Under the pieces are notes generated by a model that did not search any database, was not told the origin of the DNA, and was given only the letters and a program-made list of their open reading frames with translations. The position numbers were made by a program, and so were the translations under genes. Source: Planctomycetaceae bacterium (GTDB taxonomy: Bacteria > Planctomycetota > Planctomycetia > Pirellulales > Thermoguttaceae). Taken from it: a DNA stretch of 8,676 nucleotides. Shown piece after piece: positions 1 to 7,300 of the stretch. The number at the start of each line of letters is the position of its first letter. Within the stretch, counting starts at the first letter, position 1. The stretch lies in assembly GCA_031276415.1 (NCBI GenBank), contig JAISNF010000523.1, positions 1 to 8,676 on the forward strand, given 5' to 3'.

Positions 1-158
1 AAGGACTTGAACAAACCGCTCGTTATATGGATATTTTTGGTTGCCGTGAAGGTTGGCTTGTCGTATTTGATCGTCGTCCTGATGTCGAATGGAACGATAA
101 AATTTATACGAAAAAAGAAACCGTAAACGGAAAAACAATTACCATTGTGGGTGTCTAA
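1..158 (+). CDS. 3' end of a protein resembling the C-terminus of AAA/PD-(D/E)XK-type proteins (partial)
   Basis: Only the last 51 codons are present, in the frame starting at base 3 and stopping with TAA at 156-158; the start lies outside the window. The readable C-terminus begins GLEQTARYMDIFG, continues EGWLVVFDRRP and a W-N-D-K-I-Y segment, and ends GKTITIVGV. From memory, this pattern (GLxQTxxYMD, then EGxLVxFDRR, then WxxKIY, then a basic or polar linker and GxxIxVxG) is typical of the C-terminal end of bacterial ATP-binding proteins that carry a PD-(D/E)XK nuclease-like domain. The Walker motifs and any nuclease residues would lie upstream, so neither activity can be confirmed here. 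The coding frame is convincing because the pattern is continuous to the stop. The next gene, trpA, starts 96 bases later and is unrelated. Confidence 0.6.
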   Translation, partial: GLEQTARYMDIFGCREGWLVVFDRRPDVEWNDKIYTKKETVNGKTITIVGV

Positions 159-254
159 TTTTTGCAACTATTTAATTCTATGTTTTTTTGTAAATGATTA
201 TTTAATGTATTGAGGTAAAATTGAATTTAACCAAACAAAAACAGAAAGGTAACA

Positions 255-1094
255 ATGTCTCGATTAACACAAACTTTTGAAAAAATGCGCAACGAAAACA
301 GAGCCGCATTGATTGGTTATATTACGGCTGGCGATCCTGATATGGAGCGGTCGTTTGAAATTATTGATGCGGCGTGTGTTGCCGGTCTGGATGTTTTGGA
401 ACTTGGTATTCCATTTTCCGACCCGACAGCGGACGGTCCCGTAATTCAACACGCATCAAACCGCGCTCTTAAAGCCGGAATGACTTTGCGTCACGGAATT
501 AATTTTGTGCGGAAACTTCGGCAAAAACACGAATTACCGATTATTCTTTTTTCGTACTTTAATCCGATTTTTGCAATGGGAACGGAAATTTTTGTTCGTG
601 AATCTATTAATGCCGGTGCGGATGGAGTATTATGTGTTGATCTGCCCAGCGAAAATTCCGATGAAATCACACGATATGTTCCAGAACAAAATCATCCAAA
701 CTCCTGTCAAACCAATACGGCAAATCATTTTCATTTTATCCGGTTGGTTGCTCCGACAACGGACACGATACGCCGTAACGAAATTCTTCGTTGTTCGGAT
801 GGTTTTGTTTATATTGTTTCGCGGCGTGGAGTTACCGGCGGTAACAGTAACAAAATAGATTGGAATAGTCTTGAGCGGGAGATTGCTGAAATGCGGTGTG
901 AAACAAAGGTTCCGCTTTGCGTCGGTTTCGGAATTTCAACACCGGAAGATGTTCGCACGGCTGGAAATATTGCTGACGGAGTGATTATTGGCAGTGCGTT
1001 TCAGCGAATCATTGAAGAACATCCCAATACCGCTAAACAAGATGTCGCTGATTTTGTAACATCTCTAGTAACCGCCAACAAACGAAACAATTAA
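255..1094 (+). CDS. trpA: Tryptophan synthase alpha subunit
   Basis: Cleaves indole-3-glycerol phosphate to indole and glyceraldehyde-3-phosphate; in the family, indole is channelled to the TrpB partner in a cytoplasmic alpha2-beta2 complex. The 279-residue protein is a TIM barrel of near-normal length. The catalytic acids fall at the E. coli positions: Glu49 in LELGIPFSDP and Asp60 in TADGPVIQ. Other family signatures are AGDPD (25-29), FSYFNP (99-104), the loop-6 segment RRGVTGG (190-196), VGFGIS (223-228) and the phosphate-binding GVIIGSAF (242-249). An Asn/His/Gln-rich stretch around residues 143-156 makes the region between the VDLP and APTT segments about 10 residues longer than in E. 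coli. The ATG is preceded by AGAAAGG (243-249), 5 bases upstream, which supports this start. No trpB or other trp gene is adjacent; trpG lies 1.25 kb downstream beyond an unrelated gene. No clear promoter or terminator was found. Confidence 0.97.
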   Translation: MSRLTQTFEKMRNENRAALIGYITAGDPDMERSFEIIDAACVAGLDVLELGIPFSDPTADGPVIQHASNRALKAGMTLRHGINFVRKLRQKHELPIILFSYFNPIFAMGTEIFVRESINAGADGVLCVDLPSENSDEITRYVPEQNHPNSCQTNTANHFHFIRLVAPTTDTIRRNEILRCSDGFVYIVSRRGVTGGNSNKIDWNSLEREIAEMRCETKVPLCVGFGISTPEDVRTAGNIADGVIIGSAFQRIIEEHPNTAKQDVADFVTSLVTANKRNN

Positions 1095-1158
1095 TAAAAT
1101 ATTAGTTGCAAAAATTTTAGATCAATTAACAATTATTTTATCAAAAAAGGGGAAATTT

Positions 1159-2235
1159 ATGAAACGTTTCATTTTTACCTGTTTATTTTTGTTCTGTTTA
1201 TCAGATATTCTTTGGGGACAAGGAATAGAAAATTTCATTAAGGAAATGCAGTCTCCCAGATGGTTGCTCTATCAGGAAGCCCAAGAAAGACCGCTTTATC
1301 GTCGTCTCTGGAATGGCGGCGGTAACTGGACGGTTGCACGTATCATTGTGAATACCGGAGGTGATGAAGCACTAAAACTCACCGAAGAACAGCATAACCG
1401 GTTGACGTTTCTTTACAAAGAGAATGAACTTGCCCGTGATCTGATGCTCAAAAAAATTGAAGCGAAAGACCCTGAATTTTTGTTACTTTATGCCGCCGCT
1501 GAAATGACAAAATTACCAAACGATCCTGACTTCAAACATGCCACCGAAGAACAGCAAAAAAAATTTATCGCAGCACACGAGGCGTTTTTTGATTTACCGT
1601 GTAAATACATGGATGAAGAAATTGAAGCAACCTTCACACAAGAACAATGGAAAATTCTTCAGGAAGCAAAAATCCAGTTGATGCCGGAAATGGGATTGCC
1701 AATGCCTTCCATGTTTGAAATACTCGGATTGAGTGACGAACAACGAAAGCAAATGGAAACCGTCAAAGAAAATATGAATGCGGAATTTGAAGCACTTCTC
1801 GATGAATTTATGAAACTGAGAAGAGAACAGTTTCAGGAAACAGCCGATTTGTTGACAAAATCGCTTAGCGAAAATGTTTCAGGTTTATCGGACGAAGAAT
1901 TTCGTAACAAGATGTGGGACGCTACCGAAAAAGCAGGGAAAAATGAAAAATTTCAAAAGAAGGTTGAAGAAAAAATCAAATTGGCTCAGAAGTTCACATC
2001 AACTCTCAAAATGCGGTTGATGAATGTCTTGACGGATGAACAGTTGGATAAAATGCAAGAAATAATTAACAATAAACCGGATTTTGTAGTTTCATTACTC
2101 GACAAAATGAACAAACAACGGCTGGAACGTGAAAAGAACAAACAATGGGATATTAGTCCCAATGTTTGGCGTCCTGGCGACGGTGTTCCTGAACGGTTCA
2201 AAAAAGAACGCCCAAACCGTCAATTTCCTCAATAA
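1159..2235 (+). CDS. Secreted helical protein with repeated LTxxQ-like motifs, function unknown
   Basis: A 358-residue protein beginning with a likely signal peptide: MKR, a hydrophobic core (about residues 4-18) and probable cleavage near Gly20/Gln21. The mature part is charged, predicted mostly helical, and rich in Glu, Lys, Gln and Met. It carries several motifs of the LTxxQ kind: LTEEQ (74-78), ATEEQ (128-132), FTQEQ (159-163), LSDEQ (191-195), LSDEE (243-247) and LTDEQ (291-295). Such motifs occur in the periplasmic chaperone/stress proteins Spy and CpxP, but this protein is more than twice their length and I would not assign it to that family. The C-terminus (329-358) is Pro-, Arg- and Trp-rich and probably disordered. 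There are only a few cysteines and no transmembrane helix after the signal. The start is supported by AAGGGGA (1147-1153), 5 bases before the ATG. It sits between trpA and trpG with 64- and about 110-base gaps, and nothing ties it to tryptophan synthesis. I infer an envelope or periplasmic location; substrate and partner are unknown. Confidence 0.85.
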   Translation: MKRFIFTCLFLFCLSDILWGQGIENFIKEMQSPRWLLYQEAQERPLYRRLWNGGGNWTVARIIVNTGGDEALKLTEEQHNRLTFLYKENELARDLMLKKIEAKDPEFLLLYAAAEMTKLPNDPDFKHATEEQQKKFIAAHEAFFDLPCKYMDEEIEATFTQEQWKILQEAKIQLMPEMGLPMPSMFEILGLSDEQRKQMETVKENMNAEFEALLDEFMKLRREQFQETADLLTKSLSENVSGLSDEEFRNKMWDATEKAGKNEKFQKKVEEKIKLAQKFTSTLKMRLMNVLTDEQLDKMQEIINNKPDFVVSLLDKMNKQRLEREKNKQWDISPNVWRPGDGVPERFKKERPNRQFPQ

Positions 2236-2271
2236 ATTATGAAATAATAATTGTTTTTATTTCAAAAAAAA

Positions 2272-2301
2272 TTGATACACAAAAAAAATCGTTACTAAAA
2301 A
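2272..2301 (+). promoter_or_regulatory. Possible weak promoter for trpG
   Basis: TTGATA (2272-2277) matches the -35 consensus at five of six positions. It is followed by an A+T-rich -10-like TACTAA (2293-2298, 15-base spacing) or TAAAAA (2296-2301, 18-base spacing). Neither spacing is ideal, and the whole gap is A+T-rich, so chance matches are likely. Confidence 0.25.
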
Positions 2302-2348
2302 TTTCAATTACGCTTCAGAAAATGTTGCGGCAACCTTTTTTAGATAAT

Positions 2349-2945
2349 ATGAAAAATCCCATGATTTTAATGATTGATAATTACGATTCGTTTACGTTTA
2401 ATTTGGTACAATATTTACGGATGTTAGGCGGTGATGTTCGTATTTTTCGCAACGACAAAATTAGTGTTGCGGAAATTAGGGAACTTCATCCTGACGGTAT
2501 TGTTATTTCGCCGGGACCTGGTAATCCTGATGAGGCGGGGATTTCGCTTGATGTTATTAAAACATTCGCCGGAACTATTCCGATTCTTGGAGTTTGTCTT
2601 GGTCATCAAAGTATCGTTCAGGCATTCGGCGGCGATATTATTCGTGCGAAAAAAATCATGCACGGTAAAACGTCACGAATTATCAGTGATGGTTTGGGGG
2701 TGTTCAAAGGAATTACCGGACCGTTTGAAGCAATGCGTTATCATTCGCTTGTTGCCAAACGCGAAACATTTCCCAAAGAATTTGTTATTACGGCGGAATC
2801 GGAAGACGATCACGAAATTATGGGTGTTCGTCACAAAGAATTTCCACTTGAGGGAATTCAGTTTCATCCTGAAAGTATTATGACCATTATCGGCAAAAGA
2901 TTGTTACGAAATTTTCTTGAGTCCTTGCCAACAAATTCCGTATAG
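2349..2945 (+). CDS. trpG: Anthranilate / aminodeoxychorismate synthase glutamine amidotransferase subunit
   Basis: Class I glutamine amidotransferase that hydrolyses glutamine and passes ammonia to a chorismate-using partner: TrpE for anthranilate or PabB for aminodeoxychorismate. The partner is not in the window, and in many bacteria one protein serves both. Numbered from 2349 (198 residues), the hallmarks are MIDNYDSFTFNLVQYL near the N-terminus, ISPGPGNPDEAG (54-65), the nucleophile Cys83 in GVCLGHQ, and the His173/Glu175 pair in FHPES. MRYHSL (129-134) also fits. All catalytic residues are intact. The start is uncertain: in-frame ATGs lie at 2322, 2349, 2361 and 2370, and none has a good Shine-Dalgarno sequence. 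The family usually begins immediately before the IDNYDSF segment, which favours 2349 or 2361; an upstream start at 2322 would add nine residues with no family counterpart. It could be called pabA just as well. No terminator is obvious after the TAG; repeat DNA begins about 30 bases later. Confidence 0.93.
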   Translation: MKNPMILMIDNYDSFTFNLVQYLRMLGGDVRIFRNDKISVAEIRELHPDGIVISPGPGNPDEAGISLDVIKTFAGTIPILGVCLGHQSIVQAFGGDIIRAKKIMHGKTSRIISDGLGVFKGITGPFEAMRYHSLVAKRETFPKEFVITAESEDDHEIMGVRHKEFPLEGIQFHPESIMTIIGKRLLRNFLESLPTNSV

Positions 2946-2975
2946 ATACTCTAAAAACTCAAATTTACTTTTTAA

Positions 2976-3218
2976 AACCACAGAGAACACAGAGTTCACA
3001 GAGAAGAAGTTTTAATTTTATTTCTAATTGGAAATAATAAAGGGAAATCCTAAAAATCTAGTTTTTAGACAAAAAAAATATATTTACCAGTCCTTATTTT
3101 TAAGGATGTGATTTTTTAAAAACAATGTTTTTAGAAGTTCACTAATATTATCATTGACCTTTGATCTAAAATAATTTTTTATAAATACCTCACGGTGAAC
3201 TCTGTGTTCTCTGTGGTT
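2976..3218. repeat. Small palindromic repeat element with perfect 24-base inverted ends (copy 1)
   Basis: The two ends, 2976-2999 and 3195-3218, are perfect 24-base inverted repeats containing CCACAGAGAACACAGAG. The interior is non-coding and A+T-rich. The right half (3154-3180) matches 7745-7771 at 26 of 27 bases in the opposite orientation; the left half carries a weaker TTCTAATTGGAA block that resembles the other arm in the copies at 4226 and 7771. The CCACAGAGA sequence is a widely dispersed intergenic repeat in many environmental bacteria, and its translation yields NHREHRVHRE-type spurious peptides. The form (short, non-coding, inverted ends, several copies) is MITE-like, but no target duplication or transposase is established. 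Confidence 0.75.
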
Positions 3219-3260
3219 AATAAAAATATATTTGTGGTTTTTAGAAGTTCCCATAATGTA
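3118..3260 (-). repeat. Larger repeat unit overlapping copy 1, inverted relative to 4188-4316
   Basis: Read on the minus strand, this stretch matches 4188-4316 at both ends: 3231-3257 against 4188-4214 at 26 of 27 bases, and 3118-3139 against 4295-4316 at 22 of 22. Between these outer blocks both carry an AACCACA end sequence but different interiors. A 14-base direct repeat, GTTTTTAGAAGTTC, occurs at 3127-3140 and 3237-3250, bracketing the inner CCACAGAG end. The end block also contains a small odd palindrome, AAAAACA-A-TGTTTTT. Confidence 0.7.
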
Positions 3261-3408
3261 GAATCTCGCTTGCGCCAAACTTCATTTCCACCTAATTTTC
3301 CTAACAAAATAACCTCAGTAGTAAAAGAGATATAAAAAACCAACCTCATTACCTCATTAACATAAAATCACATAAATCATAGTTCAGACCAATAATTCCG
3401 CATTGCGC

Positions 3409-3445
3409 AACTATTAACTATTCACTACTAACTATTAACTATTCA
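3409..3445. repeat. Two-copy tandem repeat, 21-base period, upstream of the flavodoxin promoter
   Basis: AACTATTAACTATTCA occurs at 3409-3424 and again at 3430-3445, exactly 21 bases (two helical turns) apart. The second copy ends 7 bases before the -35 box. It may be a low-complexity dispersed repeat, which is common in A+T-rich gaps, or an upstream regulator-binding site; the sequence alone does not decide. Confidence 0.6.
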
Positions 3446-3452
3446 GTAACAC

Positions 3453-3480
3453 TTGACAGGTTTCTTTTTTTTACTAGAAT
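3453..3480 (+). promoter_or_regulatory. Sigma70-type promoter of the flavodoxin gene
   Basis: A perfect -35 box TTGACA (3453-3458) is separated by 16 bases from TAGAAT (3475-3480), one mismatch from the TATAAT consensus. The spacer includes a T-run. Transcription should begin around 3486-3488, giving an untranslated leader of about 50 bases before the ATG. It is the best promoter match in the window and suggests the flavodoxin is well expressed from its own unit. Confidence 0.75.
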
Positions 3481-3537
3481 AAAACGAAGTTTTGTACAGC
3501 AAACTCTGTTTTTAACACAAAAGAAAGGAATTTCACA

Positions 3538-3957
3538 ATGAAAGTTTCTATCGTGTATTGGTCAGGAACCGGTAACACCGAAACAATGGCAAAATTAATT
3601 CAAGAAGGAGCAGCCTCAACAGGTGCCGAAGTTGTTCTCAAAGAAGTTGCCAAAGCCAATGTTGCCGATGTAACCGATGTTGATGTTGCGTTTCTTGGTT
3701 GTCCTTCTATGGGAAGCGAAGAGTTGGAAGACAGCGAATTTGAACCGTTTATCAGTTCTATTGAAGATAAAGTAAACGGTAAAAAACTCGCCTTGTTCGG
3801 TTCCTACGGTTGGGGCGATGGGCAATGGATGCGCGATTGGGCAGACCGAATGAAAAAAGCCGGTGCCGTGCTTATCGCCGAATCGTTGATCGTCAATGAA
3901 GCCCCGTCCGATGAGGACTCCGAAAAATGCAAATCGTTTGGCAAGTTAATTGCCTAA
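3538..3957 (+). CDS. Short-chain flavodoxin
   Basis: Small cytoplasmic FMN protein that carries one or two electrons at low potential between redox enzymes; it can replace ferredoxin in many anaerobes. The 139 residues match the short-chain class, which lacks the long loop in strand 5. The FMN phosphate loop WSGTGNTE (8-15) follows the first strand MKVSIVY; FLGCPSMGSEEL (52-63) corresponds to the second FMN loop; and GSYGWGDGQWMRDW (88-101) is the third loop, with the Tyr/Trp expected to stack on the flavin. The stretch around ELEDSEFEPF is acidic, as is usual for these proteins. The start is supported by AAAGGA (3524-3529), 8 bases before the ATG. It has its own promoter (3453-3480) and terminator (4009-4041), so it is monocistronic. 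No Fur-like operator is evident, so iron regulation is not shown. The electron partner cannot be inferred from the neighbours. Confidence 0.95.
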   Translation: MKVSIVYWSGTGNTETMAKLIQEGAASTGAEVVLKEVAKANVADVTDVDVAFLGCPSMGSEELEDSEFEPFISSIEDKVNGKKLALFGSYGWGDGQWMRDWADRMKKAGAVLIAESLIVNEAPSDEDSEKCKSFGKLIA

Positions 3958-4008
3958 ACAATAACTTGAAAATTTAGATTGCCGTTTTTTAATGGAAATC
4001 ACGCTAAT

Positions 4009-4041
4009 GCCGGAAAATAATATATTTTCCGGCTTTTTTTT
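4009..4041 (+). terminator. Intrinsic terminator after the flavodoxin gene
   Basis: A perfect 11-base-pair stem, GCCGGAAAATA (4009-4019) with TATTTTCCGGC (4023-4033), has a 3-base loop and is followed directly by eight T residues (4034-4041). It lies 52 bases after the stop codon. This is a textbook rho-independent terminator on the + strand. Confidence 0.93.
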
Positions 4042-4061
4042 AATCTGTTTACGGGCGAAAA

Positions 4062-4094
4062 TTTACGGACGGAAATCAGAAACAATATCAACCG
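4062..4094. repeat. Repeat fragment shared with the cloverleaf element at 7554-7704
   Basis: TTTACGGACGGAAATC (4062-4077) is identical to 7614-7629, and GAAACAATATCAACCG (4079-4094) is identical to 7655-7670. Here the two blocks are almost contiguous; in the second copy they are 25 bases apart because of an internal near-duplication. No hairpins surround this copy, so it is either a degraded copy or an ancestral insertion site. Confidence 0.7.
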
Positions 4095-4187
4095 GTACAA
4101 TCAGTCTAATCATTCTTTTCTGTGTAATCTGTGATAAAAATAAAATAGATGGTCATTTTGGCTATTGTATTCCATTGGAAATATATT

Positions 4188-4316
4188 ATTATGGGAACTT
4201 CTAAAGACCACAAATTTATTTTATTAACCACAAAAGACGCAGAAAACACAGAGGAAATTCTTAATTGGAATTAAAATGTTATTTAATATTAGAAAACTTC
4301 TAAAAACATTGTTTTT
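4188..4316 (+). repeat. Dispersed repeat unit (copy 2), upstream of the hybrid kinase
   Basis: The outer blocks 4188-4214 and 4295-4316 match the minus strand of 3118-3260 (26 of 27 and 22 of 22 bases). The internal block 4226-4290 instead matches the minus strand of 7771-7835, with 53 of 65 bases identical without gaps and most differences being transitions. This copy therefore combines flanks like copy 1 with an interior like one arm of copy 3. It has an AACCACA-type left end but no matching inverted right end before the kinase gene. Confidence 0.7.
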
Positions 4317-4346
4317 AATAAATTTTTTGCGGATATATTGCTTCAA

Positions 4347-7300
4347 ATGATTTCGGAAAAATTGCTTCGTTCTTTATCAAGTGCAGACAATACTGATGTG
4401 TTCCACATTGATTACAACGGTCATTTTACGTTTTACAAGGGCAATGTTATTCTCCGGTTTTTAGATCGGGCGGATTTAGCGGTTGGTACTTCGTTTTATG
4501 AAATATTTCAAGGTATTCATGGAATTTTAGCGGCGGCAAAACAAGCCTTGCTCGGCGAAACTACTGTCGTTTCAGAATGGAATTACGGTCAATGTATTGA
4601 ATTACGAATGTTTCCCGAACAAACAGACGACGGTGTTATTCAAGGAGCAATCGGAATTGTTTTCGATAAAATAGACACTTCACAAACTCTTAATGTACAA
4701 GAAAATCAATGGATACTTAAAACTTTCTTTGAAAATATTCAAGACGGAATTATGGTGGTTGACGAAAATCTGGTGGTTCGCCGCATGAACAAAGTGATTC
4801 AGAACTGGTTGCCGGAACTTGTTCCCAATAAATATACTTGTTACGAGACAATCGTTGGAATTTCCGAACCCTGTTCTTTTTGCCCTTGTCTGAAAACATT
4901 CAAAACCAGTGAACGCTATCAATGTACTTATTACAATCCCAAACAAGATTGTTGGTATGAACTGACGAGTTATCCGATTTTCGATCCGGTTACAAAAAAA
5001 CCGGTGTTTGTTATTGAATTTGTCCGCAATATTGACGAACAACATCGCCGCGAAGAAGCCCTGAGTCATCAGAAAAAATTACTTAACGCCATTCTTGATG
5101 CGTCTTTGGACGGTATTTTGGCGTTGACCGACGGCATTGAAAAACCGTTCGCCAACGCAAGATATTCTAATTTTTTCAATGGTTGGGAAAATCTGCGTTT
5201 CAACGAACCGATTGAAGTTGTCCGAAAATTCTATAATGAAACATTGTTAGATGTTGACGTTTTGCTGGAAATGGTACAGGATGTACGGCAAAATCACCAT
5301 CCGCGCGAAGAAATTTTGCATACAAGAGATGGACGGATTTCTTTTGTCAGGGGACAAACAGCCGAAACCGGTCTTGGCAAAACCGGAATTACGGAAATTT
5401 GGACTCACCGTGATATTACCGAGCAAGTCCGATTCGAACAAACGCTTCGAATCATGCAAACGACGATTGACAATATTTCTGTTCCGATTTGTCGTGTTTC
5501 CGAATCGGGGCGAATTGTTTATGTCAACAATTCGATGATTCAATCTCTTGGTTATGAATATGGAGAACAGATTCTTGATTGTCCTATTTGGGAGATCAAT
5601 ATTTCTTATACGGAGCAGAGTTGGTCGGAATTTTGGCTGCAATTACTTGAAACAAAATCGACCAAAGTTGCCGGGCGGATTTGCCGTAAAGACGGAACAA
5701 ATTATCCGGCGGAATTATTCTGTGATTTGATTGAACAGGACGGCAAGAATTATATGATTTCCTGTATTCATGATTTAACCGAACAAATGCTTCGGATTGA
5801 AGCGGAGAGAGCATCCGGCGAAAAGAGCAAGTTTTTGGCTCACATGTCCCATGAAATCCGAACACCGCTTAACGGCGTGATTGGAATGTGTGATCTTTTG
5901 CTGGGAACCGCACTAACTCCCAAACAACGCGAATATGCGCTAACCGCTCAATCTTCCGGTAAACATCTTCTTTCGTTGATCAGTGATATTCTTGATTTTT
6001 CTAAAATTGAGGCGGGCAAACTTGAGGTTGAATCTTACGAATTTGATTTAATGGAACTGATTGATTCTGTGTTTGGGATTCTTGCGCCGACGGCGTTTAG
6101 TAAGCGGCTTGAATTGTGTGAGGTTTTTCTTGCTGAAATTCCGCAACGTGTTTTGGGTGATGCGAATCGAATTCGGCAGATTCTTGTTAATTTTATTGGC
6201 AATGCTATTAAATTTACGTCCCAAGGCGGAATCCGGTTACAAATTAATGTGATTGATGTTTGTGATTTGCAAGTTTCTATTCGGCAACGGGTTCGGTTTG
6301 ACGTGCTTGATTCTGGAATTGGTATTCCGCAATCTCAGATCAATCGTTTGTTCACCTCTTTTTCGCAGGTTGATTCTTCATTTGCTCGTCGTTTTGGCGG
6401 AACGGGTCTTGGTTTGGCGATTTCAAAAGAGTTGATTCATCTTATGGATGGTACGGTTGGGGTTGAAAGTGTTGAGGGCAAGGGTTCTGATTTTTGGTTT
6501 GAAATTCCGTTTCCGGTTGTGGAAATTGCGGAACAGAAAAAAGAACAACCAATCTCTTTACCGTTTAATCATCCGCTTCTTTCGGAAGTTCCGGTGTTTG
6601 TTGTAACGGACAATCCTGTTTTGCTTGATGCGTTAAGATTACAGTTACAATCGTGGAACATGGTTATTTCTGCGTTTTCCGATATTGTGTCGGCGAGGCA
6701 AGCGTTCAACTCTGATTTTCCGCCGCGTATTATTTTGGCAGACCATGCTCTTTTTGATTTACCGGAAACGTTTTCGGAGATGAAATTATTTCGTGACGAA
6801 ATCAATTCTTTTCCGCAACAAAAGTGTGCGCAACAAAAGTGTGAGCAACAAAAGCATGCGGCGATGATATTTCTTGTTCCGATTGGTGAATCATTGGACG
6901 TGTCGAATCCGATACATTCTCTTGCCGACATTTTTCTGACGAAGCCGGTTTTATCGTCGGTTCTTGCGGAGACATTGATGGCGGTGTTGGACGAAACCAA
7001 AGCGGAAGAACTTATTCACCGCAAACAATTAGCGGTATTTGAGCAATCGCAACACGATGAAAAGAAACATTTAGCGGCGACGCAACTTATTCTTGTTGCG
7101 GAAGACAATCGTGTTAATCAGATGGTGATTGCGGAGATGTTGAGTAGGGCGGAATATCGATACGAAATAACTTGCAACGGGATTGAGGTTTGTGAAGCGG
7201 TTATGCGGACGAGTTTTGACATTATTTTGATGGATTGTCAGATGCCGGAGCGGGACGGGTTGGAGGCAACGCGGATAATTCGTGAGATGGAGCAGGGCAA

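Larger units (their letters stand above)
2946..3537. other. Gene-free, repeat-rich gap between trpG and the flavodoxin gene
   Basis: This 592-base stretch holds no credible gene. From left to right it contains a CCACAGAG-ended palindromic element (2976-3218), short A+T-rich hairpins (CTAAAAA...TTTTTAG around 3050-3068 and TCCTTA-TTTT-TAAGGA at 3091-3106), the outer flank of the element (to about 3260), about 140 bases of low-complexity A+T-rich DNA with no feature I can name, a 21-base-period tandem repeat (3409-3445), and the flavodoxin promoter. A 64-codon minus-strand open frame (3084-3278) is an artefact of the repeat. Confidence 0.8.
3958..4346. other. Gene-free gap between flavodoxin and the hybrid kinase
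   Basis: About 390 bases with no credible gene. It contains the flavodoxin terminator, a repeat fragment shared with 7614-7670, a TCTGTGTAATCTGTGATAAA segment (from 4119) that looks like a dispersed intergenic repeat, and the inverted repeat unit 4188-4316, which ends only 30 bases before the kinase start. A 70-codon open frame (3992-4204) runs through the terminator and repeats and is not credible. No convincing promoter for the kinase was seen. Confidence 0.75.

Noticed and set aside
195..221. Promoter for trpA using TAAAAT (216-221) as the -10 box
   Set aside because: No acceptable -35 box at the right spacing; A+T-rich DNA gives many -10-like matches by chance.
1095..1158. Terminator or attenuator after trpA
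   Set aside because: The gap is A+T-rich with no G+C stem followed by a T-run.
2976..3218. CRISPR-like arrangement of CCACAGAG repeats
   Set aside because: The copies are inverted, not regularly spaced direct repeats; there are no equal-length spacers and no cas genes.
3084..3278. 64-codon minus-strand open frame containing NHREHRVHRE
   Set aside because: It is a translation of the CCACAGAG repeat. Such peptides arise wherever this repeat is present and do not indicate a gene; there is no ribosome site or family match.
3992..4204. 70-codon open frame after the flavodoxin
   Set aside because: It overlaps the intrinsic terminator and repeat fragments, and has no ribosome site or recognisable domain.
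6569..7000. 143-codon minus-strand open frame opposite the kinase gene
   Set aside because: It lies entirely within the convincing kinase coding sequence; its CCSHFCCAHFCC motif is just the complement of the QQKCA tandem repeat.
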